Shown here: piece after piece, positions 46,145 to 54,989 of the stretch
Layout: each line of letters opens with the position of its first letter
How positions within the stretch are numbered: position 1 is the stretch's first letter
NCBI GenBank assembly: GCA_002869015.1
Contig: PKTT01000003.1
Location: 43,073-107,072, forward strand
Source: Deltaproteobacteria bacterium
GTDB taxonomy: Bacteria; Desulfobacterota; Deferrisomatia; Deferrisomatales; BM512
Reading direction: 5' to 3'
Length of the DNA stretch: 64,000 nucleotides
Made by a program: the position numbers and the translations under genes
Notes under the pieces: model-generated
The model's input: the letters and a program-made list of their open reading frames with translations, nothing else
What the model was told of the DNA's origin: nothing
Database searches by the model: none

Positions 46145-46995
46145 TGGCTGATAGGGAATATCTGAGGCCATCTACCCTCGTTGAAGCGGTCGAACTTATG
46201 GCGGCGGCCCCCGGAAGGAGGATCGTCGCGGGTGGCACAGACCTTATGGTTTACATCCGTGAGGGGAAGGAGCGGCCCTCCGCGCTGGTAGACGTTACCG
46301 GCATACCGGAGCTAAATGGGGTACGGAAATTGGATGACGGCGCCCTTGCCGTCGGCGCCGCAATGACCCACTCAATGATAGGGAGCGATCCAGTTATACA
46401 GGCTGTGGCGCCGCTCCTCTCCGATGCCTCTTCCAGCGTCGGCGCGGTGCAGATAAGGAACCTGGCTACAATAGGCGGCAACGTCGTAAACGGCGCCGTT
46501 GCGGCTGATACGCTCTCCGCCCTCGCCGCCTTCGATGCGGCATTTATCACCTACGGGGCCGAGGGTGAAAAGCGCTACACGATAGATGAGTTTTTCCTCT
46601 CCCCCGGCAAGACTGCCGTTGGCGCTGGCGAGATACTGACTAAGATTATACTGCCCCCGCAGCCAAAAGCGGCACACGCCTTCATAAAGGTGGCGAGGCG
46701 CAGGGCGGCGGCGATAAGCCGCCTGGCGGTTTCCGTGATGGCGAATCCCAGCGAAGGGTACGCCCGGATAGCCGTCGGCGCGGTGCTCCCAAAGCCTGGA
46801 CGCATAACCATGGCGGAGGAGGCTTTAATGAATGGCTTTGACCTCTCGGCGGCAAAAGCTGCCGGCGATGCCGCCAAGGCCCACGTTCTCTCCATCTCCG
46901 GGGAACGCCCCTCAATGGTCTATAAGCTCCCCGTGGTCAGCTCGGCGGTGGAAAAGGCGATAATTAAAGCGCTCTCACTAAAGGGGGTGAAGTAA
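46144..46995 (+). CDS. Molybdenum hydroxylase, FAD subunit
   Basis: A 283-aa flavoprotein subunit of the xanthine-dehydrogenase family. IVAGGTDLMVYIREG (residues 28-41) and QIRNLATIGGNVVNG (103-117) are the two FAD-binding motifs, and the C-terminal domain follows from about residue 180. It takes electrons from the iron-sulfur subunit and passes them to an acceptor such as NAD+ or a quinone; which one is not visible. It is translationally coupled on both sides by TAATG overlaps with the small and large subunits. Confidence 0.93.
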   Translation: MADREYLRPSTLVEAVELMAAAPGRRIVAGGTDLMVYIREGKERPSALVDVTGIPELNGVRKLDDGALAVGAAMTHSMIGSDPVIQAVAPLLSDASSSVGAVQIRNLATIGGNVVNGAVAADTLSALAAFDAAFITYGAEGEKRYTIDEFFLSPGKTAVGAGEILTKIILPPQPKAAHAFIKVARRRAAAISRLAVSVMANPSEGYARIAVGAVLPKPGRITMAEEALMNGFDLSAAKAAGDAAKAHVLSISGERPSMVYKLPVVSSAVEKAIIKALSLKGVK

Positions 46996-49241
46996 TGGGT
47001 ACCTTCAATAAAGTGGTGGGCGTTGACGGCGTACGCAGGGACACCGTCGATAAATTGACAGGCAAGGAGCGCTTCTCCGGTGACTACAAAATTCCCGGCG
47101 CGTTGGCGCTTGCAATAGCTCGCTCAAGCGAGGCGCACGCACTGATAAAAAATATCGATTTAACCAAAGCCAAAGCGCTCCCCGGCGTCGTCAGGGTGTT
47201 CACAGCCGAGGATGTGCCCGGTGAAAACAGCTACGGAATCATCCCCATAACCAAGGACCAGCCTATGCTGGCCGCTGGCAAGGTGCGCTTCAAGGGTGAG
47301 GCTGTTGCCCTTGTCGCTGCGGAAAGCCTGGAGGTTGCCCGGGAGGCGGCAGCGCTAATAGAGGTGGAGTATGAGCCTCTTAAGGCGAGCTTCACCCCGG
47401 AGGAGGCGCTGGCTGATGGCGCGGAGGCAATCCACGATAAAGGCAACCTCTGCTTCGAGCATGACTCATTAATGGGCGACCCCGACAAAGCCTTCGCGGA
47501 GGCTGCCGTCATAGTTGAGGATACTTACACCACCAGCGCCATCGAGCACAGCTACATGGAGCCTGAGAGCGGCTTTGCTGTGATGGAGGATGGAGTAGTA
47601 GTGGTGACCGTCTCAACTCAGAATCCCCACTATGACCATGCCGACCTCTGTCGCCTATTGGGGCTTGAGGAAGATAAGGTGCGGGTAAAGCAGGCGACGA
47701 CCGGCGGCGGTTTCGGTGGGAAGCTGGACCTTTCCGTGCACTCCTACGTCGCTTTGGCGACGCTCCTCACAGGACGTCCCTCACGACTTGCCTATACTCG
47801 CGAGGAGTCTTTCGCCGCCAGCGCCAAGCGCCACTCCTTTACCATCAAATACCGCACAGCGGCGGATGCGGAGGGCAACCTCCTTGCCGTGGACGCAGAG
47901 CTTGTCGCCGATACCGGCGCATACGCTTCCTACGGTGTTGCCGTCGCAATGCGCGCAGCGGTGCACGCAGCGGGGCCATACATGGTTCCAAACTCAAGGG
48001 TTTATAGCCGGGCGGTATACACAAACCATGTCTTTAGCGGCGCGATGAGAGGGTTTGGCGTACCCCAGGTGGCCCTCGCCCATGAGAGCCAGATGGAGAA
48101 GATCGCGGCGAAGCTGGGCATGGACCCCATCGAGCTGAGGCTTAAAAACGCCCTGAAACCCGGAGACAAGACGATAACGGGGCAGGTGCTCGGTGATTCG
48201 GTAGGGATACGCGAATGCCTAGAGAAGATAAAAGCCGTCCGTGACGAGTGGGGAGCTGCTAAGGGTGATGACGATGGAGTTCGCGGTATAGGAGTCGGCG
48301 CGATGCTCTACGGCATCGGCAACACCGGCGTCTCCAACCCCTCCACAGCGCAGATCAGGGTTAATAAAGAGGGCGGCGTGACGCTATACACGGGCTGCGC
48401 CGATATAGGGCAGGGGTCCGACCATGTCCTCCTAGGCATCTGCGCGGAGACCCTCGGCCTCGCCCGCGAGGATATAGCGCTGGTGCGCGCAGATACTATG
48501 CTCACCACAAACGCCGGCGCTACAAGCGCCTCCCGCCAGACCTATATCTCAGGCAACGCCGTAAAGGCTGCCGCTGAGATGTTCATCGCAAAGGCGGTGG
48601 AGGCTGCGGCCAAGGTATCTGGGAGCGCCGCCTCCGAGCTCTGCTTTACCGGCACTGCGGTTAAAGGCCCGGATGGTGAGTTGTCACTCCTTGAGATAGC
48701 CGAGTCGCTGAGAGCGGAGGGCAGGGAGCTGGAAGGAGAGGGGTATTTTGACCCGGAGACGGTGCCCCTAGACCACCACACAGGTCAGGGCAAGCCCTAC
48801 TCCACTTATGGTTTTGCAGCCCAGCTTACGCTCGTTCACGTAGACAAAGCCACAGCCGAAGTGAGGGTCGAAAAGCTCTTTGCCGTCCATGATATAGGCA
48901 AAGCGATCTACCCCCAGGGGGTCATCGGCCAGATATCAGGCGGCTCCGCGATGGGCGTTGGCCTTGCCCTCATGGAGGAGTTCGACCACACCTCCGATAA
49001 AAACTTCGATACATACCTGATCCCCACCGTTCTAGACGTACCGGACGTGGAGGCGAGCTTTATCGAGCACGCGGAGCCCACAGGACCATATGGCGCTAAA
49101 GGGGTAGGGGAGCCGGCGCTGATTCCAACCGCACCGGCGATTGTAAACGCAATAGCAGACGCCGTTGGCGTGAGGATCACCTCGCTCCCCGCCAACCTGG
49201 AACGTGTCCATAGCGCACTTCAGTTGATGGGAGGAAAGTAA
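46995..49241 (+). CDS. Molybdenum hydroxylase, molybdopterin subunit
   Basis: The 748-aa catalytic subunit that hydroxylates an N-heteroaromatic ring with water. QATTGGGFGGK (residues 233-243) and GAMRGFGVPQ are the molybdopterin contacts, and Glu706 in GAKGVGEPALIP is the catalytic base. AIEHSYMEPE is the family segment in the middle. In Eubacterium barkeri the nicotinate enzyme has this subunit split in two and contains selenium; here it is one chain, as in most family members. Substrate assignment to nicotinate rests on the enamidase and reductase next to it. No xdhC-like maturation gene is nearby. Confidence 0.92.
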   Translation: MGTFNKVVGVDGVRRDTVDKLTGKERFSGDYKIPGALALAIARSSEAHALIKNIDLTKAKALPGVVRVFTAEDVPGENSYGIIPITKDQPMLAAGKVRFKGEAVALVAAESLEVAREAAALIEVEYEPLKASFTPEEALADGAEAIHDKGNLCFEHDSLMGDPDKAFAEAAVIVEDTYTTSAIEHSYMEPESGFAVMEDGVVVVTVSTQNPHYDHADLCRLLGLEEDKVRVKQATTGGGFGGKLDLSVHSYVALATLLTGRPSRLAYTREESFAASAKRHSFTIKYRTAADAEGNLLAVDAELVADTGAYASYGVAVAMRAAVHAAGPYMVPNSRVYSRAVYTNHVFSGAMRGFGVPQVALAHESQMEKIAAKLGMDPIELRLKNALKPGDKTITGQVLGDSVGIRECLEKIKAVRDEWGAAKGDDDGVRGIGVGAMLYGIGNTGVSNPSTAQIRVNKEGGVTLYTGCADIGQGSDHVLLGICAETLGLAREDIALVRADTMLTTNAGATSASRQTYISGNAVKAAAEMFIAKAVEAAAKVSGSAASELCFTGTAVKGPDGELSLLEIAESLRAEGRELEGEGYFDPETVPLDHHTGQGKPYSTYGFAAQLTLVHVDKATAEVRVEKLFAVHDIGKAIYPQGVIGQISGGSAMGVGLALMEEFDHTSDKNFDTYLIPTVLDVPDVEASFIEHAEPTGPYGAKGVGEPALIPTAPAIVNAIADAVGVRITSLPANLERVHSALQLMGGK

Positions 49242-49242
49242 G

Positions 49243-50397
49243 ATGGCAACCACTAAGATTATTAACATCGGATTGATGCTCTCCGGCGACGTCGAAGCGC
49301 CCATCATAGATGCAGATACCCTCCTCGTGGAGGATGGCGTAATCAAAGCGGTGGGCGCAGAGGCGAATGTCTCCGATGTCGACAAGGTCATAGACGCATG
49401 CGGCTCAGCCCTGACCCCCGGCCTCATGGATTCGCACTGCCACCCGGTCTTGGGCGATTACACACCCCGCCAAAATCAGGTCGGCTTCCTTGAGAGCGCG
49501 GTCCACGGTGGCGTCACCACCTCCATAAGCGCGGGAGAGGTGCACCTCCCCGGCCGCCCCAAAGACCCAGCCGGGGTAAAAGCCCTCGCCATCCTCGCAG
49601 CTAAATCCTTCTCCGCATTCAGGCCGGGCGGGATGAAGGTCATCGGCGGCTCCGTAATCCTTGAGCATGGCCTCGTGGAAGCGGACTTTGAGGAGATGGC
49701 GCTAAATGGCGTCAAGACGGTCGCCGAGATTGGCCTCGGCTCCGTGAAGAGCCCGGAGGACGCCTCCGTTATGGTCAAGTGGGCTAAGAAGAATGGGATG
49801 GTGACCCTCATGCATATGGGCGGCACCTCAATTCCCGGCTCCTCTACGGTAACTGCGGAGATGGTCATTAAGGCCGGCGCGGACGTTGCCTGCCACATAA
49901 ATGGCGGCCCTACGGCGGCGTCCATAGAGGATGTAACCGCCATAATTAGGCAGAGCGACGCGATGATAGAGATTTGTCATTGCGGCAACCCCAAAATGGC
50001 GGCCTACGCCGCGCGTGAAGCGATAAACGCAGGCATGAGCCACCGCGTAATGATAGGTAACGACGCGCCCTCGGGCACCGGCGTTGTCAGCCTCGGCATA
50101 CAGCGGGTAATAGCGCACGTCTCCAGCCTAGCCGATGTGGACCCTGCGGTGGCTACCGCGTGGGCGACGGGCAATACGGCGCGCTGCCACAGCCTCCCCC
50201 AGGGCACCATAAAGGTTGGCGCTCCGGCCGATCTGCTCCTTTGCGATGCGCCGATGGGTTCAGTGGGGAGCGACCTTCTAAGCGCCTACACCGCCGGAGA
50301 TACCCCCGGTGTATCGGTGATCATGATCGACGGCAATGTAGTAGCGGCCAAGAGCCGCAATACGCCTCCCCCAAAGCGGGCGGCTAAGGTCCTTTAA
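49243..50397 (+). CDS. ena: Enamidase (1,4,5,6-tetrahydro-6-oxonicotinate hydrolase)
   Basis: A 384-aa amidohydrolase that, by homology to the E. barkeri enzyme, opens 1,4,5,6-tetrahydro-6-oxonicotinate to 2-formylglutarate and ammonia. The likeness runs over the whole chain, including HLPGRPKDPAGVKALAI, GNDAPSGTG and the very C-terminus KSRNTPPPKRAAKVL. Metal ligands are His65 and His67 (SHCH), His191, His218 and Asp274. Glu162 in AEIGLG is in the place of the bridging glutamate that this subfamily uses instead of a carboxylated lysine. GGGAGG lies before the ATG. This gene is the best single clue to the pathway. Confidence 0.92.
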   Translation: MATTKIINIGLMLSGDVEAPIIDADTLLVEDGVIKAVGAEANVSDVDKVIDACGSALTPGLMDSHCHPVLGDYTPRQNQVGFLESAVHGGVTTSISAGEVHLPGRPKDPAGVKALAILAAKSFSAFRPGGMKVIGGSVILEHGLVEADFEEMALNGVKTVAEIGLGSVKSPEDASVMVKWAKKNGMVTLMHMGGTSIPGSSTVTAEMVIKAGADVACHINGGPTAASIEDVTAIIRQSDAMIEICHCGNPKMAAYAAREAINAGMSHRVMIGNDAPSGTGVVSLGIQRVIAHVSSLADVDPAVATAWATGNTARCHSLPQGTIKVGAPADLLLCDAPMGSVGSDLLSAYTAGDTPGVSVIMIDGNVVAAKSRNTPPPKRAAKVL

Positions 50398-50425
50398 GGA
50401 TATTAAAAGAGGATTTTTAAAAAAT

Positions 50426-51934
50426 ATGAGGATTGATGCCGAGCGCTGCATTGTTTGCGGCAAATGTGTAAAAAATTGTCCCTTGGAGGCAATCTCCATA
50501 GTCGACAAGAAGGTAGTAATCGACGAGGCTATTTGCGTTGATTGCTCCGTGTGCTCCCGCGTCTGCGGTGAGGAGGCGGTGCTCTCGACGGGCCAAGTAG
50601 CAGAAGGGACAATTATCTGCGACTCCTGCCCCGTTGCTTGTTCAATTCCCGAGGGGCTGACAGGCGCATGCCACCGCTACATAAACGAGGGTGGGATGCT
50701 AAAGCGCATGGCAAGGCTTCACACCTTTGAGGACGTCAAAGATATCGTCGGCCCCGATTGGGAGCCGGCGATAAGGGAGCCGATTGTCACCGCAATCGGT
50801 GCGGGGACCACCTACCCGGACTGCAAGCCCGCCCCCGTCATAGTGAGCGGCGTACGTGATGGTGTCGATGTGGTCACCGTAGTCACCGAGGTTCCCCTTA
50901 GCTACAGCGGCGTCAAGGTTAAGATAGACACAGACGTGACCATCGGTGAGGAGGGCGCCGCGGTTTATAGCTCCGGCAGAAAGGTGGGCCACCTTACCAC
51001 CGAGGAGTACGGCTCAAAGATTGTAGCGATCGGCGGCGTAAACACCCTCACCGGAGGCCCCGACGGCTTTACCGCCGCGAGGCTTATGACGGATATCTGT
51101 AATCAAAAGCCCTTCTCCCTAAGGGTAGAGGGCGGCGCAAAGCTTAAACTCTGCGTCGGCAATGCGCCTGTGATAGATGGCAAGGAGATTGGGAAGATGC
51201 GCGTCGGCTGCGGCTCAGCGACAGTGGGCCTCTTCGCGCCCTTCTTCCTCAAGGCCGCTGACGAGGTTGTGGTTCTGGACAGCCACTTGACCGCGCTCTT
51301 CACCGAGCACACCGCAGGCAGGTTTTTGGGAACGACTCCTTCAGGTGTGAAGATCAAGTTCCCCCGCTCGACGCCGGGACGTTACTTCGGAGACCACGGC
51401 TCTGGTTGGGGCGGCACCTCAGTAACTTCCCCGGAGGAGGTCTTTGCCGAAGGCGGGCTCGACGGAGTAAAGGGCGGAACCACTATTCTCATCACTGAGA
51501 CCACCGGCCAAAACGCCGCCCTCTTTGAGGTTGTCGAAGGCGGAGGGGTAAAGGAGATTGAGATAACCCCCAAAGCGAAAGAAGCTGTAAACGCTGTGAG
51601 CGAGTCCTGCCAGCCCAGCCGTGTCTCCGCTTTCTACGCCGGTGGAACGGGCGGCTCCGCCCGCGCCGGAGTGGTCAAGCGCCCAATCAAGATAACGCAG
51701 GCGGTGCACGACATGCGCGCGCGCCTAACCGTTGGCGGCGCGCCCACCTTTCTAATGCCGGGCGGCGGCATAAACTTCTTTGTAGATGTCGAGAAGGTCA
51801 AGAAGGGGTCCTTCACCTGGGTGCCGACCCCCGCGCTCGTCGTGCCGGTAGAGTACACGATGCGCGTTACCGATTACGAGGAAATCGAGGGGCATATAGA
51901 AGCTATGAAGCCGGAGAAAGAGGTTGTCAAGTAG
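50426..51934 (+). CDS. hnr: 6-hydroxynicotinate reductase-like iron-sulfur flavoprotein
   Basis: A 502-aa protein. Two ferredoxin motifs open it, C8IVCGKCVKNCP and C37VDCSVCSRVCG, for two [4Fe-4S] clusters. A further set, Cys65, Cys68, Cys72 and Cys82 (CDSCPVAC...C), could hold a [2Fe-2S]. This count agrees with E. barkeri 6-hydroxynicotinate reductase, reported to have two [4Fe-4S], one [2Fe-2S] and a covalently bound flavin. The remaining 400 residues have no common-fold motif I can name. It would reduce 6-hydroxynicotinate with ferredoxin to the enamidase substrate. It is 28 bases after ena. Confidence 0.85.
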   Translation: MRIDAERCIVCGKCVKNCPLEAISIVDKKVVIDEAICVDCSVCSRVCGEEAVLSTGQVAEGTIICDSCPVACSIPEGLTGACHRYINEGGMLKRMARLHTFEDVKDIVGPDWEPAIREPIVTAIGAGTTYPDCKPAPVIVSGVRDGVDVVTVVTEVPLSYSGVKVKIDTDVTIGEEGAAVYSSGRKVGHLTTEEYGSKIVAIGGVNTLTGGPDGFTAARLMTDICNQKPFSLRVEGGAKLKLCVGNAPVIDGKEIGKMRVGCGSATVGLFAPFFLKAADEVVVLDSHLTALFTEHTAGRFLGTTPSGVKIKFPRSTPGRYFGDHGSGWGGTSVTSPEEVFAEGGLDGVKGGTTILITETTGQNAALFEVVEGGGVKEIEITPKAKEAVNAVSESCQPSRVSAFYAGGTGGSARAGVVKRPIKITQAVHDMRARLTVGGAPTFLMPGGGINFFVDVEKVKKGSFTWVPTPALVVPVEYTMRVTDYEEIEGHIEAMKPEKEVVK

Positions 51935-51937
51935 CTG

Positions 51938-52804
51938 ATGAGCGCCTGGCGCGACGGCGAGGCATTCCTCACAGAGGATGGGACACTCCGCGTGGAGTGG
52001 GGCCCTGTAAGCCTGATGGCTGTCGCTGAGTGGGATAAAAAGAGAGCGCCGGAGAAGCTTAAGAAGGCAGGTGATTACTGCCTTGGAGTTCTCGCGGAGG
52101 TCGCCAGAGATGCGGCGATATTAAAGCAGGATATTAAAAGGATAAAGATCATCGGGGGGCTTTCACCACATTCGGCGCGGATGGTCGAGGTGGCGAAGCT
52201 CTTCCCCGGAAGATTTATAACACCGATGATATCGGTCGCTGGGACTGTCGCCGAGGCTGTTGCCAGAAAATTGTTCGCCCTGGGCGCGGATAGGGTGCTG
52301 GTATCAAATGGTGGCGATGTTGCGCTGGTGCTCCCCTCGGGAGGGGAGGCGAAGGTGGGGTTGGTGGCTCGACTCGGTGATTCAGAGCCCTCCTTTGTGG
52401 TCAACGTAAGGGAGTCCGACCATGTAGGCGGCGTAGCCACCAGTGGCATGGGTGGACGGAGCTTCACCCTTGGAATTGCCGACGCGGTGACGGTTTTTTC
52501 CGGCAGAGCCCCTGTGGCAGATGCGGCAGCGACCCTCATCGCCAACGAGGTCAACGTAAAGAGCGAAGCGATTTTACGGGCGCCGGCATCATCAATAGAG
52601 GCCGGCAGCGACCTCGGCGAGATGATGGTAACCCAAAGGGTGGGAGAGTTAACTCATCTAGAGGTTTCAGAGGCATTGGAGAGAGGGGCTGCCTGTGCAA
52701 GGGAGCTTCTTGACTCCGGTCTAATACTGGGCGCCTTTCTCACCCTTAGGGGGGAGCGGCGCATTGTCGGCTATCCGGGGCCGAATAGAGTTGAAGGGCT
52801 TTAG
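51938..52804 (+). CDS. UPF0280 family protein, ApbE-like fold
   Basis: A 288-aa protein of the UPF0280 family, related to the ApbE flavin transferases. Visible matches to ApbE are VSNGGDVAL (the GGD loop that binds FAD) and the later APVADAAATLIANEV (the acidic, metal-binding ADA-AT loop). ApbE attaches FMN from FAD to a threonine or serine of its target. The gene starts four bases after the reductase gene, whose E. barkeri relative carries a covalent flavin, so a role as the dedicated flavin transferase is proposed. No biochemical role is established for UPF0280. Confidence 0.8.
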   Translation: MSAWRDGEAFLTEDGTLRVEWGPVSLMAVAEWDKKRAPEKLKKAGDYCLGVLAEVARDAAILKQDIKRIKIIGGLSPHSARMVEVAKLFPGRFITPMISVAGTVAEAVARKLFALGADRVLVSNGGDVALVLPSGGEAKVGLVARLGDSEPSFVVNVRESDHVGGVATSGMGGRSFTLGIADAVTVFSGRAPVADAAATLIANEVNVKSEAILRAPASSIEAGSDLGEMMVTQRVGELTHLEVSEALERGAACARELLDSGLILGAFLTLRGERRIVGYPGPNRVEGL

Positions 52805-52860
52805 AGTTTGGTGAATGGCGAGAGGTATTCCTCTCCCGATAAAAATGTGAGGAGGTTGTA

Positions 52861-53439
52861 ATGGAGATTAGAAAGATTGTGACGCTGATGGACGAAACCT
52901 TCATTGAAGGTGGAAAAAAAGTCGACCCCCAGACTAGAAGGGCAGCGGTCCTCGCGGTGATAAAGAACCCCTATGCGGGCAAATATGTTGATGACCTCTC
53001 CGAGCTGATGGAGACCGGCGAGAAGTTGGGTACGCTCCTCGGCGAGGCATGCGTAAAGGCCCTCGGCATCAAGCCTGAAGAGGCGGAGAGCTACGGCAAG
53101 GGCGCAATCGTGGGTGAATCCGGCGAACTTGAGCACGCTGCGGCGATTCTTCACCCCAAGCTGGGAAAACCCTTCCGCGATGCTTTGGGCGGCGGCAAAT
53201 CGATTATCCCATCAGCGAAGAAGATGGGCATCCCCGGCACAGAGCTTGACGTGCCCGTCCACTATAAGGACGCGGCCTTTGTACGCACCCATTTTGACGC
53301 GATGCCCGTGCGCTGCTACGACGCGCCCAAAGCCGACGAGATTGTCGTCGCCCTCGTAGTCACGGATTCCGGCAGGCCGCACCCCCGCATCGGCGGGTTG
53401 ACCATAGAGGAAGCAGAGAAGAAGGACGGCCTCCGCTAG
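52861..53439 (+). CDS. DUF1185 (amino acid synthesis family) protein
   Basis: A 192-aa protein of family PF06684 (DUF1185). EIRKIVTLMDETFIEGGKKVD at the start, GKGAIVGESGELEHAAAILHPKLG in the middle and DSGRPHPRIGGL near the end are its hallmarks. Structures of the family show a chorismate-mutase-like fold and led to a proposed role in amino-acid metabolism, but no reaction is proven. AGGAGG lies before the ATG. Placed between the ring-opening genes and the aldehyde dehydrogenase, it might act on 2-formylglutarate or another small carboxylic product; that is a hypothesis. Confidence 0.88.
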   Translation: MEIRKIVTLMDETFIEGGKKVDPQTRRAAVLAVIKNPYAGKYVDDLSELMETGEKLGTLLGEACVKALGIKPEEAESYGKGAIVGESGELEHAAAILHPKLGKPFRDALGGGKSIIPSAKKMGIPGTELDVPVHYKDAAFVRTHFDAMPVRCYDAPKADEIVVALVVTDSGRPHPRIGGLTIEEAEKKDGLR

Positions 53440-53481
53440 GGAGGCTCAATCCGACAATAACCTGAAAGGATAGAAGGTATT

Positions 53482-54966
53482 ATGAGCACTGAAATCAAGA
53501 TGAAAAAACACTATGGGATGCTGAAGCTTCTCATAGGCGGCGAATGGGTGGAGTCAAAGTCCACCAAAATCCAGAAGAGCTACAACCCCGTCACCGGGGA
53601 GGAGATAGCGGAGTTCCCCGAGGCGACCAAGGAGGAGGCGCGCGCGGCGGTAGAGGCGGCGCAGAAGGCCTTCCTCGTATGGAAAAACGTGCCCCTGCGC
53701 GAGCGCGCAAGGCTACTCTTTGACCTGCGCGGTTTTCTCGACGCGAATGAGGAGGAGCTTTCACGCATCTTAAGCCAGGACCACGGCCGCACCATCGGCG
53801 AGGCGCGCGGCTCCATACGCCGCTCCATTGAGAACGTCGAGTCAGCCTGTTCCGCAGCTTATCGTCTGGTGCGCGACAACGAGCACCTCGACTCCCTCGC
53901 CAACGGCATCGATCAGACCCTGGTATGGGAGCCCCTTGGCCCCTTCCTCGTCGTGACCCCCGGCAACATCCCGGTTCACGCGTGGTCCTCCTTTGTTCCC
54001 TACGCGCTGGCGACAGGCTGCACAGTTGTCGTAAGCCCCAGCCGTCAGGATCCAGTGGCCGCAGACGCCATCGCTCGCGCCGCCACCGCCGTCGGATTCC
54101 CCCCCGGCTGCATCAACCTCGTACACGGCGGCCGCCACATCAATAAATACATCCTCGACCAGCCCGAGATTCAGGGCGTCGGCTTCATCGGCTCCACCCC
54201 CGCGGGTTGGGACCTCTACAAGCAGTGCGGCGAGCTCGGCAAGGTCTCCTCGCTAAATGGTAACGGCAAGAACAACGTCGTCATCATGGACGACGCCGAC
54301 ATGGACCAGGTCGCGCAGTGGCTCCTTCGTTCCTGCTTCGGCATGGGCGGTCAGCGCTGCCTCGGCTCCGACAACGTTATCTTCGTCGGCGAGCGTTACG
54401 AGGAGCTCAAAGAGAAGTTCGTCGCAGCAGCCAAATCGCTGAAGCTCGGAGACGGCCTTGATGAGTCCACCGGCCTCGGGCCCATGTGCACCCAGGCTGG
54501 CAAGGACAAGGTGATCGACTTTATCGGCCGCGCGCTTGACGAGGGGTGCCAGATGGTGCTTGACGGCAGAAACCCCGTCGTTGAGGGTTGTGAGAATGGC
54601 TACTTCCTCGCGCCTACCATAATGGAGAACGGCAACCCCGACATGGAGACCTCAAAGGAGGAGTCCTTTGGCCCCGTGGCGGTGCTGATGCGCGCCAAGG
54701 ACCTCGATGAGGCCCTCGACTGGATAAACAATAAGACCAATTACGGCCACTCCGCCTGCATCTTCACTGCAAGCGGAAAAGCTGCCCGCAAGTTCTCCAA
54801 GGAGGCGATCGTAGGCAACGTCGGCATCAACGTAGCCGTTCCGCAGCCCTACGCCTTCTTCCCCCTCGGCTCAAAGAGGGAGTCCTTCCTCGGCAGCGCC
54901 AAGAGCAGAATGGCGTCGCTCAGACTCTTCCTCGACGAGAAGACGATTACCTCCCGCTGGGTGTAA
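53482..54966 (+). CDS. Aldehyde dehydrogenase, MmsA-like, possibly CoA-acylating
   Basis: A 494-aa aldehyde dehydrogenase. Cys293 in GMGGQRCLGSD is the nucleophile, and FIGSTPAG (residues 235-242) binds the cofactor. The place of the usual general-base glutamate (ELGG) reads SLNGNGKNN, without Glu, as in methylmalonate-semialdehyde dehydrogenases, which form acyl-CoA. The end, FFPLGSKRESFLG, fits the same branch. In this cluster the substrate may be 2-formylglutarate or, after decarboxylation, glutarate semialdehyde, so that glutaryl-CoA could be made. That is inferred. It is the last gene of the operon, and a terminator follows. Confidence 0.85.
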   Translation: MSTEIKMKKHYGMLKLLIGGEWVESKSTKIQKSYNPVTGEEIAEFPEATKEEARAAVEAAQKAFLVWKNVPLRERARLLFDLRGFLDANEEELSRILSQDHGRTIGEARGSIRRSIENVESACSAAYRLVRDNEHLDSLANGIDQTLVWEPLGPFLVVTPGNIPVHAWSSFVPYALATGCTVVVSPSRQDPVAADAIARAATAVGFPPGCINLVHGGRHINKYILDQPEIQGVGFIGSTPAGWDLYKQCGELGKVSSLNGNGKNNVVIMDDADMDQVAQWLLRSCFGMGGQRCLGSDNVIFVGERYEELKEKFVAAAKSLKLGDGLDESTGLGPMCTQAGKDKVIDFIGRALDEGCQMVLDGRNPVVEGCENGYFLAPTIMENGNPDMETSKEESFGPVAVLMRAKDLDEALDWINNKTNYGHSACIFTASGKAARKFSKEAIVGNVGINVAVPQPYAFFPLGSKRESFLGSAKSRMASLRLFLDEKTITSRWV

Positions 54967-54989
54967 AGCGTCCTCCGATCAAAGGCATA

